DNA of 64,000 nt from Paenibacillus sp. N3.4 (GCF_008017805.1 NZ_VRTT01000040.1:1-64000), one strand, 5' to 3'. Numbered from the stretch's first letter, positions 35,465-45,559 are shown. Notes: a model not told the origin generated them from the sequence alone. Numbers and translations are program-made.

Positions 35465-36748
35465 ATGAAGACAGCATTAGAAGCACGTGCGAGAGGAAAG
35501 CGTGTCAGGCTGCATAAACCTGAATTGCTTGCTCCGGCTGGCAGTTTGGAAAAACTGAAATTTGCGATCCATTATGGAGCGGATGCCGTTTACATTGGTG
35601 GACAGAAATACGGTTTGAGATCCAATGCCGATAATTTTACATTAGAAGAAATGCGTGAGGGCGTTGAGTTTGCCAATCGATATGGCGCGAAGGTGTTCGT
35701 AGCGACGAACATTTATGCCCATAACGAAGATATTGAAGGCCTGGATGAATATTTACGTGGGCTTCAAGAGGTAGGGATATCTGCGATTATCGCGGCTGAT
35801 CCAATTATTATGGAAACATGCAGACGCGTGGCACCTAAGCTGGAAGTGCATCTGAGCACTCAGCAGTCTACAATGAACTGGCAAACAGTGAAGTTTTGGA
35901 AAGAGCAAGGCATCGAGCGTGTTGTTCTTGCACGCGAAGTAAGCATGAAGGAAATTGATGAAATCAAGGCGCATGTGCATGTCGAAATCGAAGCTTTCAT
36001 TCACGGGGCTATGTGCAGTTCGTATTCAGGTAGATGCGTGCTTTCCAATCATTTCACCGATCGGGATTCAAACCGTGGAGGGTGCTCGCAATCCTGCCGA
36101 TGGAAATATGATTTGTTTGCTAAAGATCAGCCGTTATCAGCCCCTTTGGCAACAGATTTACCAATGTTTAGTGACGAAGATGATGCTTTTACGATGGGCT
36201 CCAAAGATCTCAGTATGATTGAGCATATGGCTGAAATGATTGAATCGGGTGTAGACAGCTTTAAAATTGAAGGTCGGATGAAGAGCATCCACTATGTGGC
36301 CACGGTTGTTAATGCCTACCGCCAGGCTATTGACGCCTATTTTGCCAATCCGGACGAGTATGAGTTAAATCCTGTCTGGCAGGATGAAATTTATAAAGCA
36401 GCAAACAGGCCTTTAAATTCAGGCTTTTTCTATGAGGCTCCCGGACATGAGGATCATATTTTTGAACCGGAGGATAAAGTGGTCGGGTTTGATTTCGTTG
36501 GCTTGGTGATGGATTACGATGCGGAGACAGGCATAGCTACAATTCAGCAAAGAAATCATTTTAAGCCAGGGCAAGAAATTGAATTTTTTGGACCTGAAGG
36601 AACTCATTTCAAGCAGTTCGTCGACACCATCTGGCAAGAAGATGGTAAAGAATTGGACGCAGCGAGGCATCCACTTCAGCTTGTTAAGCTGAAAACTAGC
36701 CATCCGGTTAAGGTTTGGGATATGTTACGTAAAAAAACAGGAAAATAG
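35465..36748 (+). CDS. U32 family protein, TrhP2/YrrO-like
   Basis: 427 residues; ATG 35465 with AGAGGTG upstream. PELLAPAGSLEKLKFAIHYGADAVYIGG opens the U32 domain. The signature EAFIHGAMCSSYSGRCVLSNHF and NRGGCSQSCRW supply the conserved Cys that likely bind an iron-sulfur cluster. FKIEGRMKS is conserved, and a C-terminal beta domain follows. It presumably acts with the upstream U32 protein on tRNA U34. The two genes are 28 bp apart. Confidence 0.9.
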   Translation: MKTALEARARGKRVRLHKPELLAPAGSLEKLKFAIHYGADAVYIGGQKYGLRSNADNFTLEEMREGVEFANRYGAKVFVATNIYAHNEDIEGLDEYLRGLQEVGISAIIAADPIIMETCRRVAPKLEVHLSTQQSTMNWQTVKFWKEQGIERVVLAREVSMKEIDEIKAHVHVEIEAFIHGAMCSSYSGRCVLSNHFTDRDSNRGGCSQSCRWKYDLFAKDQPLSAPLATDLPMFSDEDDAFTMGSKDLSMIEHMAEMIESGVDSFKIEGRMKSIHYVATVVNAYRQAIDAYFANPDEYELNPVWQDEIYKAANRPLNSGFFYEAPGHEDHIFEPEDKVVGFDFVGLVMDYDAETGIATIQQRNHFKPGQEIEFFGPEGTHFKQFVDTIWQEDGKELDAARHPLQLVKLKTSHPVKVWDMLRKKTGK

Positions 36749-36755
36749 TACCATG

Positions 36756-36805
36756 GAAGCTTTCTCCAGACTAAGGTATATTGGAAAAAGTTTCTCTTTT
36801 TTTAT
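36756..36805 (+). terminator. Probable terminator after the U32 pair
   Basis: GAAGCTTT (36756-36763) pairs with AAAGTTTC (36787-36794, one wobble), then a long T-rich run. Confidence 0.5.
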
Positions 36806-36938
36806 TTTTAGTGATCAAATATTAAAGGATATTGTTACAGAATGTCGAAATTATTAACGGGAAGTAATTGTAACCCCTTTCATTTTAGTTCAAAAGTATT
36901 ATGTCCCAATTAAGTAGAAACTAATGGCGGTGAACCAG

Positions 36939-39125
36939 ATGAAAAATGGACTCCAAAGAATGATCGTATCTGTAAACAAAGCTTTCAAATCTTTTGTACA
37001 AGCTATTCGGAATGTGGCATGGGGTCGAATTGCAGGTGCCGCTAGCAGCAAATCTAAGCAAGTGGGTGTGGTCGCATTTAAAGAATTGAAGCAAGCCAAG
37101 CTTGAGAATCCTGTAAAATCCGTGGGTATGAAGCTGTTTTTAATGTTTTTTGTTAGCATTCTTTTCTTTGTTCTTATTGCGGGTATGATTTCCTATTATG
37201 TCTCCAAAAGCGTGATTAAAGACAAAGTATCCGAGTCTAGTCTTCAAACCGTAACGCAAGCGGGTCAAAAGCTGGATTTTCTTTATCAGACTTTCGATGA
37301 CACGACTTTACAAATTATGTTGAACAAAGAACTACAGGATTTATTGGAAAAGGTTCCCAATCTGGCGCCATCTTCTTATGAATCGTTGGACGTTATTCGT
37401 CAATTGACCGATAAGTTGAATGTTGTTGCTTTTTCTAATAAATCAATTAAAACACTTCATCTCTACAGACCGGATGGCAAGTTGATTGTGATAACGGGTG
37501 CTGGCGGAAGTACCTTGGCTGAAAGTGTAAACAACACGGATTGGTTTCAGAAGACCGTCGATGGTGGAGGGAAAGTTGTCTGGCTGGACAGTAAGAGTAA
37601 AGGATACTCTACTTCATCCAACAATACTTTCGCGATTGGCCGAGTGATGAGAAACACAATGAGCAATAGCACAACAGCGATTTTATTAATCGAGCTTAGT
37701 ACGGATATCCTGAAAAAAGAGATTAGTGGAATATCACTTGGTGATGACAGTAAAGTCTTTATAACAAATGCGGAAAACAAAAATGTAGGTGTGATCGATC
37801 CTGCTCTGATTGAGAAGGATGCAGAAGTGACGTTAACGAAGGAACAACAGCAAGAAGCTATGGGGTCCTTCACAACAAAGGATGATCATTTAGTTGCTTA
37901 TTACAAATCAACGGTATCCGGTTGGAATCTTGTAGGCGATATGCCTGTTAGCTCTCTAGTTAAGGACGCTAAGAAAATCTTTAACTATACGCTGCTTATT
38001 GCCTTATTCGCTGCTTTTGCGGCAATATTAATCGGTATGTTTGTAGCTAGAATGATTGGACGCCCACTAATAAATCTTCGCAACCTTATGCAGCAAGGAG
38101 CAATGGGGAAATTAACGGTGCGAGCGAATTACACGTCGCAAGATGAAATTGGTCAATTAGGCGGAAGCTTCGACGCGATGATGCAGCAAATCACTACGCT
38201 TGTTCAACAAACGAGTACTTCGGCACAAGCGGTTTTCGAAACTGCTCAAGAATTAACAAACTCCTCCAAGGTAACGGCAACAGCTGCAAGGGAAATTGCT
38301 ATAGCAACGGATGAAATTTCGAATGGGGCCGGTGGCTTGGCGACAGAATCAGAGCGCGGAAACGAATTGACCCATCACATTGGTATGCAAATGAAAAATG
38401 TGATTGAAGCCAACCTTGAGATGGGAACATCAGCAGCAGACGTCCAAAGTTCCAGTGAACAAGGTACAAAGTATATGTCTGAGCTTATCTCCAAGACGAA
38501 CCTGACAGAAGAAATGATTCGTTCAATGGTTGATAAAGTAGATAACTTGAAAGAAAGTACGCGATCTATTCGTAAAATTCTGGATTTACTTAACAATATG
38601 ACGAAGCAAACCAATATTTTATCTTTGAATGCGACAATTGAAGCAGCACGTGCAGGAGCAGCCGGCAAAGGCTTCATGGTCGTTGCGGATGAAATTAGGA
38701 AACTGGCGGATCAATCCCGACAATCCATTGATGTTGTTGGTCAAATTACGGAAACCATTCAGAAGGAAATTGATGAGACCGTTAAAGTGCTCTCTAATGC
38801 CACACCAATTTTCCAAGAACAAATTAAAGCGGTGAAAGAAGCCGATACCATCTTCAAACAAGTAACGACTCACATGGGTGGATTTATTGAGCAGCTTAGT
38901 ACGGTAAGCGATTCGATATCCACGCTGGAGCAATCTCAAGTTGTTTTGTCTGACGCGATGACGAATGTTAGCGCCGTAGCCGAGGAGTCCTTGGCTACCT
39001 CAGAGGAAGTTGCTTCCCTAAGCTCTGAACAGCTGAGTATTAGTGATGGCTTAGTTAAGCTGTCTGACAAGCTAGATTCACTATCAAAATCTTTGAACGA
39101 GACGCTTTCCAAATTCGAAGTATAG
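36939..39125 (+). CDS. Methyl-accepting chemotaxis protein
   Basis: About 728 residues. An unusual N-terminal stretch of about 60 mainly basic residues precedes helix 1 (MKLFLMFFVSILFFVLIAGM). Then come an extracellular sensor region of about 250 residues (Cache-like), helix 2 (TLLIALFAAFAAILIGMFVA), HAMP, and the signalling domain whose hairpin tip reads NILSLNATIEAARAGAAGKG. GGCGGTGA before ATG 36939 decides the start over ATG 36924. It should feed CheA/CheW; the ligand is unknown. It is monocistronic. Confidence 0.88.
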   Translation: MKNGLQRMIVSVNKAFKSFVQAIRNVAWGRIAGAASSKSKQVGVVAFKELKQAKLENPVKSVGMKLFLMFFVSILFFVLIAGMISYYVSKSVIKDKVSESSLQTVTQAGQKLDFLYQTFDDTTLQIMLNKELQDLLEKVPNLAPSSYESLDVIRQLTDKLNVVAFSNKSIKTLHLYRPDGKLIVITGAGGSTLAESVNNTDWFQKTVDGGGKVVWLDSKSKGYSTSSNNTFAIGRVMRNTMSNSTTAILLIELSTDILKKEISGISLGDDSKVFITNAENKNVGVIDPALIEKDAEVTLTKEQQQEAMGSFTTKDDHLVAYYKSTVSGWNLVGDMPVSSLVKDAKKIFNYTLLIALFAAFAAILIGMFVARMIGRPLINLRNLMQQGAMGKLTVRANYTSQDEIGQLGGSFDAMMQQITTLVQQTSTSAQAVFETAQELTNSSKVTATAAREIAIATDEISNGAGGLATESERGNELTHHIGMQMKNVIEANLEMGTSAADVQSSSEQGTKYMSELISKTNLTEEMIRSMVDKVDNLKESTRSIRKILDLLNNMTKQTNILSLNATIEAARAGAAGKGFMVVADEIRKLADQSRQSIDVVGQITETIQKEIDETVKVLSNATPIFQEQIKAVKEADTIFKQVTTHMGGFIEQLSTVSDSISTLEQSQVVLSDAMTNVSAVAEESLATSEEVASLSSEQLSISDGLVKLSDKLDSLSKSLNETLSKFEV

Positions 39126-39139
39126 CCTTACCATGTAAG

Positions 39140-39183
39140 CCACTCTACCGTTGATAATACAACAACGGCAGAGTGGTTTTTTT
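39140..39183 (+). terminator. Terminator after the chemoreceptor gene
   Basis: CCACTCT...CCGTTG (39140-39153) pairs with CAACGG...AGAGTGG (to 39176), then T7. Confidence 0.9.
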
Positions 39184-39284
39184 GCAATTGAATAAGGAAT
39201 AACGGGAATATGGTTTGCTTCTTCCCCCTTGTGACCATACTGAAAGCAAAAGCAGTGATCGTCTCAACAAAAGGGGTTTAACGT

Positions 39285-41099
39285 ATGGAAATAAGCCAGA
39301 TGTCGACAAGAGAGAAACGTAGAATCGTTCTTGTATTATTTTCTATATTGTTCTTATTTATAGGAATAGCCGGCAAGCTATTTTGGATTCAAATAGCGGC
39401 AACGGAGCATTATTCATCAAGAAGCATAAATTTGCTCAAAAATTCAGTGGTCCAACGGCAGCGGGCGTTAGTTTTAGAAAGTGGCCGAGGCGAAATTCTG
39501 GATCGGCACATGAAGCCAATGACAGGGCAATTCATTAAAGCACTCGTCGTTTTCCCTGTTAATAGCGAATATCTGGGTGAGCCCAAGCAAATGAACCAAT
39601 TAGCGTACATTTTAAATACAACTTCAGCGCAGTGGCTTGCCTTTAGCCAACACTTGAAAGAACCCAAGGTATGGCATTCTGCTGATGATGAAAAGCCAAT
39701 AGCGCTTAGTAAGAATCAAGAATCGCAAATAAATAGGTTAGGCTTATCTTATTTAAAAGTAGTTGACATGGAAGATCGTTATCCTTCTGGCATGACAGCG
39801 CGTCAGCTCATAGGATTCATCGGTCAAAATCCCGATAGAATCATGAGCATATATGGCACTGAACTTGAAAAAGGAAAGCTCGCCCTTACGTCCAAGATCG
39901 GTGGAGCCGGTCTTGAAAAAACATTCGATACCTGGCTGCGCGGTATCGGCGAGACTTCAATCTCTTACTTCACGGATGCAGGAAAAAGGCCATTACTCGG
40001 TCTGGATGCTCGCATGATTGCGCCTGATAATGCCTTTTATCCGGTGAAGCTGGTTACGACGCTAGATTTAAGCTTGCAGCAGCGAATTGAAGAGCTTATG
40101 GATAAGTTACATATTCGCGAAGGCGCAGCTGTTGTGCAGGATGTAGCACAAGCCGATATCGTAGCTATGGCGAGCAGGCCTAATTATGACCCAATGAAGG
40201 TTGATCTGGTCAGCAATAATTGGAGCAACTATGCGCTTAAGGCAACGGCACCTGGTTCTATTTTCAAAACAGTAGTTGCAGCTGCTGCGCTGGACGAGGG
40301 TGTGGTTGATCCTAACGAAACGTTCACTTGCCAAGGTTCACTTGGTAAGTATGGTTTTACATGCTGGAGAAAGGAAGGCCATGGGCCTTTAACCTTAGAG
40401 CAGGGTTTTGCTCAATCTTGTAATATTGTATTTGCTAAAGTAATGCAGCGATTGACTGCGAAGCAATTAGAAAGCTATGCACATAAGCTTGGCGTCCTGA
40501 GCGAGGTAGGTTGGACCGGCAAAACAAGTATGAATCAAGTTCTTCATCAGCTTGATACAGAGGAAAGCGGTCAATTATTTGGAGCAAATACACCACATGA
40601 TGATGAGGGCGTCTTGATGCAAACGGCCATTGGTCAAAGAGATGTCATGATGACACCTTTACAAGCATCGAATATGATTGTAACTTTGCTGCACGATGGG
40701 AAACGATTTGAACCAAGGGTTGTCCAGGATATCCAGTTTCAGACGGGACGAAGTATGGAGAAGTTTCCCACTCAGTATCTAGAAAAAGGGGGGAAACAGG
40801 TGTCAGCGGCTACAAGCCGAACATTACTAAGCTGGATGGGCGAAGTCGTTTCCGAAGGAACAGGACAGGGGTTAAAAGGCGCGAAATGGAAATTAGCAGG
40901 AAAGTCAGGAACCGCTCAAATACAAAATGGCAAGCAGGAGAAAATCAATCAATGGTTTATTGGATATGGTCCTGTGGTTTCTCCGAAATACGCCGTATCT
41001 GTTGTCATTAAAAACACAGATCCGTCCGAGAGCAACAAAGCCATTCCTTTATTTAAAGGGATTATGGATATACTGGCAGATGATTCAAGCAACAGGTAA
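39285..41099 (+). CDS. Class B penicillin-binding protein (PbpI/YrrR-like transpeptidase)
   Basis: 604 residues. N-terminal membrane anchor (about 12-33), dimerisation domain with SGRGEILDRH, and the transpeptidase domain: catalytic Ser325 in PGSIFK, SCN in the second motif (QSCNIVFAK) and KSGTAQ as the third. It crosslinks peptidoglycan outside the membrane. Homologues next to the yrrN-yrrO genes (yrrR, pbpI) have been linked to sporulation. AAAGGGG precedes the ATG. It ends 15 bp inside the convergent kinase gene. Confidence 0.9.
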   Translation: MEISQMSTREKRRIVLVLFSILFLFIGIAGKLFWIQIAATEHYSSRSINLLKNSVVQRQRALVLESGRGEILDRHMKPMTGQFIKALVVFPVNSEYLGEPKQMNQLAYILNTTSAQWLAFSQHLKEPKVWHSADDEKPIALSKNQESQINRLGLSYLKVVDMEDRYPSGMTARQLIGFIGQNPDRIMSIYGTELEKGKLALTSKIGGAGLEKTFDTWLRGIGETSISYFTDAGKRPLLGLDARMIAPDNAFYPVKLVTTLDLSLQQRIEELMDKLHIREGAAVVQDVAQADIVAMASRPNYDPMKVDLVSNNWSNYALKATAPGSIFKTVVAAAALDEGVVDPNETFTCQGSLGKYGFTCWRKEGHGPLTLEQGFAQSCNIVFAKVMQRLTAKQLESYAHKLGVLSEVGWTGKTSMNQVLHQLDTEESGQLFGANTPHDDEGVLMQTAIGQRDVMMTPLQASNMIVTLLHDGKRFEPRVVQDIQFQTGRSMEKFPTQYLEKGGKQVSAATSRTLLSWMGEVVSEGTGQGLKGAKWKLAGKSGTAQIQNGKQEKINQWFIGYGPVVSPKYAVSVVIKNTDPSESNKAIPLFKGIMDILADDSSNR

Positions 41100-42353
41100 G
41101 GAAATGGTGAAACAAGTACCTTTATCGGGATGACTTGTCACCTCGATGTCTCCTCCAAAATTTTTGATAATTCGGTAAGAGACCATCATTCCAAGTCCTG
41201 TCCCTTTTTCTTTCGTGGAATAAAAGGGAGTGCCAAGACGATCAATTTGCTCCGCGGTCATGCCGATGCCGTTATCCTTGATTTGTAAAATAATTTTAGA
41301 TCTTTGTTTATACCCGCTAATTTCTAAGATCCCACCTCCGTGCATCGCTTCAATGCCATTTTTAGTTAAGTTGACCAGGCATTGAATCATCTTCTCGTTG
41401 TTGGCTTTGATAAAAAGAGAAGGTTCCATATGGATACTAATTTCAATACCTCTTAGGGAGGCATAAGGGTTAAGGAGGTTCGAGAGCCTCTGTGATAAGG
41501 AGGATACGTCTAATTGTTCGAGTTTTTCTGCTTGCGGCTTGGCGAAGGATAAATAGTCGCTGATGATGTTCTGAGCACGGTCAATTTCTTCGATGACCAT
41601 CGTGGTGTAGATGCGTTTTTTTTCTTCAGAAACTTCGGACTGGCTCAAAATTTGCATAAAACCACGAGCTACAGTCATCGGATTACGAATTTCATGAGCA
41701 ACAGACGCGGCTAGTTCACTTAATACATTTAGCTTTTCGGAGCGTTGTACTTCTTGTCGCATAATCATATTTTCACGAATTCGTTCAATTAAAAAGGTTA
41801 AGAGCCACATGGACAACATGTGAACAAGGCAAAATAATGAGCCATAGAAAAGAAACCCGGTATCGATCGAAACATCAGAGCCAATCCGATAAACAGTTGT
41901 TAAACAGAATGTGGCAAGAGCACTCATGAAGGCTAACAAACTGGGAAACATGACTTTGGGGGCCAGGTGCTTCCAATTGCTAAGAGCAATGAAAGCTAAA
42001 ATGAAGGGAATGAGTAAAGCAGTCGAGGCAAGGCTCCAAATAAAATCGGTACTGTTTAGGTAATAGCTGTAGGTTACTGCCACTGCAGATGTCATCAGTC
42101 CCGTATAAATGCCGCTATATAAAAATGCAGCAAGCACAGGGATGATCCGTAAATCAAAATCATTGCCTGGCATGGTGAAGAAAGGATGAGACATGCAGAA
42201 TATAACGGCTAATGAACAAATGAAACCATTGAAAATGCGACCTGTCCAATTCAATGGAACAGACCGGGGGCTTTCCAGTAAAAAAATATGATATAGCAAA
42301 ATGGGAACCGTTAATACAAGCATATTGAGCAGCAAGTTGTCTAGTACATTCAA
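41085..42353 (-). CDS. KinB-like membrane sensor histidine kinase
   Basis: 422 residues from TTG. Six predicted membrane helices fill the first 190 residues with almost no extracellular loops, as in KinB. The H box LAASVAHEIRNPMTVARGF, N box NLTKNGIEAM, DNGIGM and GTGLGM follow. B. subtilis KinB feeds the Spo0 phosphorelay, and the absence of an adjacent response regulator fits such an orphan kinase. The start has only a weak site (AGGCGAG). Confidence 0.85.
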   Translation of the reverse strand: MNVLDNLLLNMLVLTVPILLYHIFLLESPRSVPLNWTGRIFNGFICSLAVIFCMSHPFFTMPGNDFDLRIIPVLAAFLYSGIYTGLMTSAVAVTYSYYLNSTDFIWSLASTALLIPFILAFIALSNWKHLAPKVMFPSLLAFMSALATFCLTTVYRIGSDVSIDTGFLFYGSLFCLVHMLSMWLLTFLIERIRENMIMRQEVQRSEKLNVLSELAASVAHEIRNPMTVARGFMQILSQSEVSEEKKRIYTTMVIEEIDRAQNIISDYLSFAKPQAEKLEQLDVSSLSQRLSNLLNPYASLRGIEISIHMEPSLFIKANNEKMIQCLVNLTKNGIEAMHGGGILEISGYKQRSKIILQIKDNGIGMTAEQIDRLGTPFYSTKEKGTGLGMMVSYRIIKNFGGDIEVTSHPDKGTCFTISLPVA

Positions 42354-42553
42354 TGATCTCGCCTACTTAATCGAAATTTTGGGGTTCTCGTTAGTATTTC
42401 GACAGGAACTAAGAAATTCCTCTGATTACTTTTTCAATATATGGATGTTTTTTGGGAGATTTTGACGGATATTAGGGGGACCTTATTGCGACTGATGTTC
42501 GAATCGCTTACAATGCTGTACATAGAATGAAATACAAGATGTAGGAGAAAACA

Positions 42554-43378
42554 ATGACAACGCTACAACTTCCTTCCCAGATGGTCGTTCTTGACCGTTC
42601 AAGAATAGCTGATCAACAAGAGATTTTATACGCATTTGCTTTGGAAGAACTATTATGCCGAGTCATAGGCAAAGGGGCGCCTCCGATTTTGCATATTTGG
42701 AGACACCCGCGGGCTTTCGTCATGGGGCTCAGAGATAGTCGTCTGCCTAAGGCCGCTCACGCAAATGCATGGCTCCGAGGTCAAGGGTTTGAAACAGCAG
42801 TTCGCAATTCTGGGGGAGCAGCAGTACCTCTTGATAGCGGCGTAGTGAACGTTTCCCTATTGCTGCCCAAAGAAGGCGGGGATATGGAACATCGCAAGGA
42901 TTTTGAACTCATGGTAACATGCATAAGAGAAGTCATGAATAAGATGACAAGCGCCATTGACCAAGGAGAGGTGATGGGTTCCTTTTGCCCTGGCGAGTTT
43001 GATTTGAGTGTCGGCGGGCAGAAGTTTTGCGGGATTGCCCAGCGCAGACAACAGTATGCAATAGCCGTACAAGCGTTCATCATCGTAGAAGGCCAAGGGG
43101 AGTCAAAAGCGGCGATTGCTAAAGAATTTTATAGTCGAGCAGCCGATTTGGCCGCTCCGAATGACTACCCGCATGTCGCTTCGGGCAGCATGGCTAGCTT
43201 AGCTGAATCCTTGGAAATACCTCTAACGGCTGAAGCTTTTATCCAGAATTTATTAGCAGTCATGTGTGAAAAGGGGATAGAGGTCAGAGATCGGCACAAT
43301 ATTGAGATGTATCCAAAAGAAGAAGAAATAGTTAAGATGATTGATTTGCTTAAAAACCGTTATCATATTAAATCATAG
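42554..43378 (+). CDS. lipL: Octanoyl-[GcvH]:protein N-octanoyltransferase
   Basis: 274 residues of the BPL/LplA/LipB family. It moves octanoyl from GcvH to E2 subunits in the Gram-positive lipoate relay. RNSGGAAVPLD is the substrate loop. Catalytic Cys145 lies in GSFCPGEFDLSVGGQK, and the conserved Lys of QKFCGIAQRR follows. AGGAG precedes the ATG. Its client pdhC lies 3 kb downstream, past one convergent gene. Confidence 0.9.
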   Translation: MTTLQLPSQMVVLDRSRIADQQEILYAFALEELLCRVIGKGAPPILHIWRHPRAFVMGLRDSRLPKAAHANAWLRGQGFETAVRNSGGAAVPLDSGVVNVSLLLPKEGGDMEHRKDFELMVTCIREVMNKMTSAIDQGEVMGSFCPGEFDLSVGGQKFCGIAQRRQQYAIAVQAFIIVEGQGESKAAIAKEFYSRAADLAAPNDYPHVASGSMASLAESLEIPLTAEAFIQNLLAVMCEKGIEVRDRHNIEMYPKEEEIVKMIDLLKNRYHIKS

Positions 43379-43382
43379 AACT

Positions 43383-43424
43383 AAAAGCCCTAACTTGATT
43401 GTTTCTCATCAAGATGGGCTTTTT
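43383..43424 (+). terminator. Terminator of lipL
   Basis: AAAAGCCC and TTGAT pair with ATCAA and GGGCTTTT; T-tail to 43424. Confidence 0.85.
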
Positions 43425-43430
43425 AGTAGA

Positions 43431-43516
43431 TAAGAAAGTATAAGTTTTATACTTTTGCTTCGCATCTACCTTGACAAACGCGTTCGTCCCTGAAGGACGA
43501 CGGAGTCGTTTATCCT
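43431..43516 (+). repeat. Structured intergenic element, copy A
   Basis: It starts at the lipL terminator. AAAGTAT (43435-43441) pairs with ATACTTT (43449-43455), and TCGTCC (43484-43489) pairs with GGACGA (43495-43500). Positions 43448-43516 match 63676-63744 at 61 of 69 bases by hand count, without gaps. Confidence 0.8.
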
Positions 43517-43526
43517 TGCCGTAGTC

Positions 43527-44258
43527 TCATCCCAGAAAGTAATGCAATGCCTCACTAAGCTCCACCTGCCAAAATCCCCATAAGTGCTTGCCAGGCTTCT
43601 CTACATAATGCAGTACGGCCTTCTTGCTCTCCAGAACTTCCTTGGTCAAACGGTTTTCTCTAATAAAATCGAAGGTGCCACGCTCCGTTTTCACTTCGTT
43701 TTCGTCCAAACCAATCAACATATACAACTCAAGCCACGACAAATCATCTCCAATAGCCAGACGTTCTCTGGTAATGTCGAAAAATGCGCCCGATAAGGAT
43801 ATTACGCGGCAAAAAAGGTCAGGATAATCTAAGGCAAGATGCAAGGAAACGGTTCCCCCAAGGGAATCGCCGGCAACAATGCGCTCATTCCGTTCGTTTC
43901 GAATCGGATATCGGCTTTCTACATAGGGGATGAGTTCTTCTGCAAAAAAACGACAGTAGGCATCATGGAGTTCTCCCTCAGGTGCATACTCGGAAGTTCG
44001 ATTGGCGTTATTCACGTCGACTCCCACAACAATAGCTGGCTCTAATCCCTCATCTAATATGCCCCGAGTGATTGTTGTAGCAATTCGGCCGAAATTAAAA
44101 AACTGCTCGCCATCTTGGCAATATATGACCGGATAGGAGAGGAGCTCATTGTAGCCTGGAGGAAGATAGATCCGTAAGGAGCGGTTTTCCTTGAGAATGG
44201 ATGAGGTAAGTTCATCTTTCACAATTGTTCTTTGATAAAAGCGAGAGTCATCCGACAT
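43527..44258 (-). CDS. Alpha/beta-hydrolase, enterochelin-esterase-like (esterase D fold)
   Basis: 243 residues. RIYLPPGYNELLSYPVIYCQDGEQFF opens the fold. The nucleophile elbow is GDSLGG (Ser132), and the catalytic His is probably in KHLWGFW near 224. No signal peptide, so cytoplasmic. GGAGGAC decides the ATG at 44258. Substrate unknown; a siderophore or generic ester are both possible. Confidence 0.8.
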   Translation of the reverse strand: MSDDSRFYQRTIVKDELTSSILKENRSLRIYLPPGYNELLSYPVIYCQDGEQFFNFGRIATTITRGILDEGLEPAIVVGVDVNNANRTSEYAPEGELHDAYCRFFAEELIPYVESRYPIRNERNERIVAGDSLGGTVSLHLALDYPDLFCRVISLSGAFFDITRERLAIGDDLSWLELYMLIGLDENEVKTERGTFDFIRENRLTKEVLESKKAVLHYVEKPGKHLWGFWQVELSEALHYFLG

Positions 44259-44476
44259 GGTTGTCCTCCTTCGATTTAGGGTAAGGTGTATTATAGCAGT
44301 TGTAAATTTTTCATTAACTGTATTATACATTTTCTGAAACTGTACTATTCGTTTGCGGGAAAAAAGGTCATATAGCTAAAGGAAACTGGTGTACAATTCA
44401 CAAAAACAGGTTTATAATAATACTATAACAGAAGAGAAGCTAGCAGGCATTAAAATCATATACGAGGTGAAATGGT

Positions 44477-45559
44477 ATGAGTAAGCCACTTGTCAGCCAA
44501 GCAAATTATGAAGTGACCACAGAGAAGGTTGAGCCTTTACAGGTTCTTGCTCCAGACGGCACAATTGTCAATCCTGACAAAATGCCAAAACTTAGCGACG
44601 ATCAATTAAAAGAATTAATGAGAAGATTGGTATTCACTCGCGTTTGGGACGAGAGAGCAGTTAATCTCGGTCGTCAAGGACGTCTTGGTTTCTACGCTCC
44701 GGTATCCGGACAAGAAGCAGCCATGATCGGTAGTGAATTTGCGCTTAATAAAGATGATTTCATTTGCCCAGGTTATCGCGATATGCCGCAGCTCGTGTGG
44801 CATGGACTTCCGCTTTATCAAGCATTTTTATATTCCCGCGGCCATCAACACGGTGGACAAATTCCGCAAGATGTACACGTACTTATGCCGCAAATTATTA
44901 TTGGCGCACAAGTTCTGCATGCTACAGGTGTAGCTATGGCATTTAAGAAGCGCAACCAGCCGCGTGTAGCGATTACGTACACTGGCGACGGAGGAAGCTC
45001 CGAAGGCGATTTCTATGAAGGTATGAACTTTGCAGGAGCATTCAAGCTGCCTGTCATTTATTTTGTGCAAAATAACGGTTATGCGATTACGACACCTTAT
45101 GCGAAACAAACAGCTGCTCAATCCGTGGCTCACAAAGCTCTTGCTGCTGGTATCAAAGGCGTTCAAGTGGACGGCATGGACGTTTTGGCGGTTTACCAAG
45201 CTGTTACGGAAGCTGCTGAAAGAGGACGCAAAGGCGAAGGCGCTACGCTGATCGAAGCATTAACCTACCGTTATCGTCCGCATTCCATGGCTGATGATAC
45301 GACAAAATACCGAACTAAAGACGAAGAAACCGAGTGGGAGCCGAAAGATCCGCTTACACGTATGCGTTTATTCCTTACCAAAAAAGGTCTTTGGAGCGAA
45401 GAAGAAGAAGCACGCGTGAAAGAAGAAGCAAAAGCGACTGTTGCTGAACATATCAAAAAAGCGGAAGAAACTGAGAAAATGACAGTAGCCGGCTTAATTG
45501 ATTCCATGTTCGAAGTTACACCAGCGCATCTTGAAGAACAGAAGCAAGCTTTTAAATAG
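44477..45559 (+). CDS. pdhA: Pyruvate dehydrogenase E1 component, alpha subunit
   Basis: 360 residues. It binds thiamine pyrophosphate with the GDGGSSEGDFYEGMNFA motif (GDG...N) near 172-188 and shows RYRPHSMADDTTKYR. It decarboxylates pyruvate together with PdhB. GAGGTGA precedes the ATG. A possible promoter is TTCACA (44397-44402), 18 bp, TACTAT (44421-44426). First gene of pdhABCD. Confidence 0.95.
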   Translation: MSKPLVSQANYEVTTEKVEPLQVLAPDGTIVNPDKMPKLSDDQLKELMRRLVFTRVWDERAVNLGRQGRLGFYAPVSGQEAAMIGSEFALNKDDFICPGYRDMPQLVWHGLPLYQAFLYSRGHQHGGQIPQDVHVLMPQIIIGAQVLHATGVAMAFKKRNQPRVAITYTGDGGSSEGDFYEGMNFAGAFKLPVIYFVQNNGYAITTPYAKQTAAQSVAHKALAAGIKGVQVDGMDVLAVYQAVTEAAERGRKGEGATLIEALTYRYRPHSMADDTTKYRTKDEETEWEPKDPLTRMRLFLTKKGLWSEEEEARVKEEAKATVAEHIKKAEETEKMTVAGLIDSMFEVTPAHLEEQKQAFK

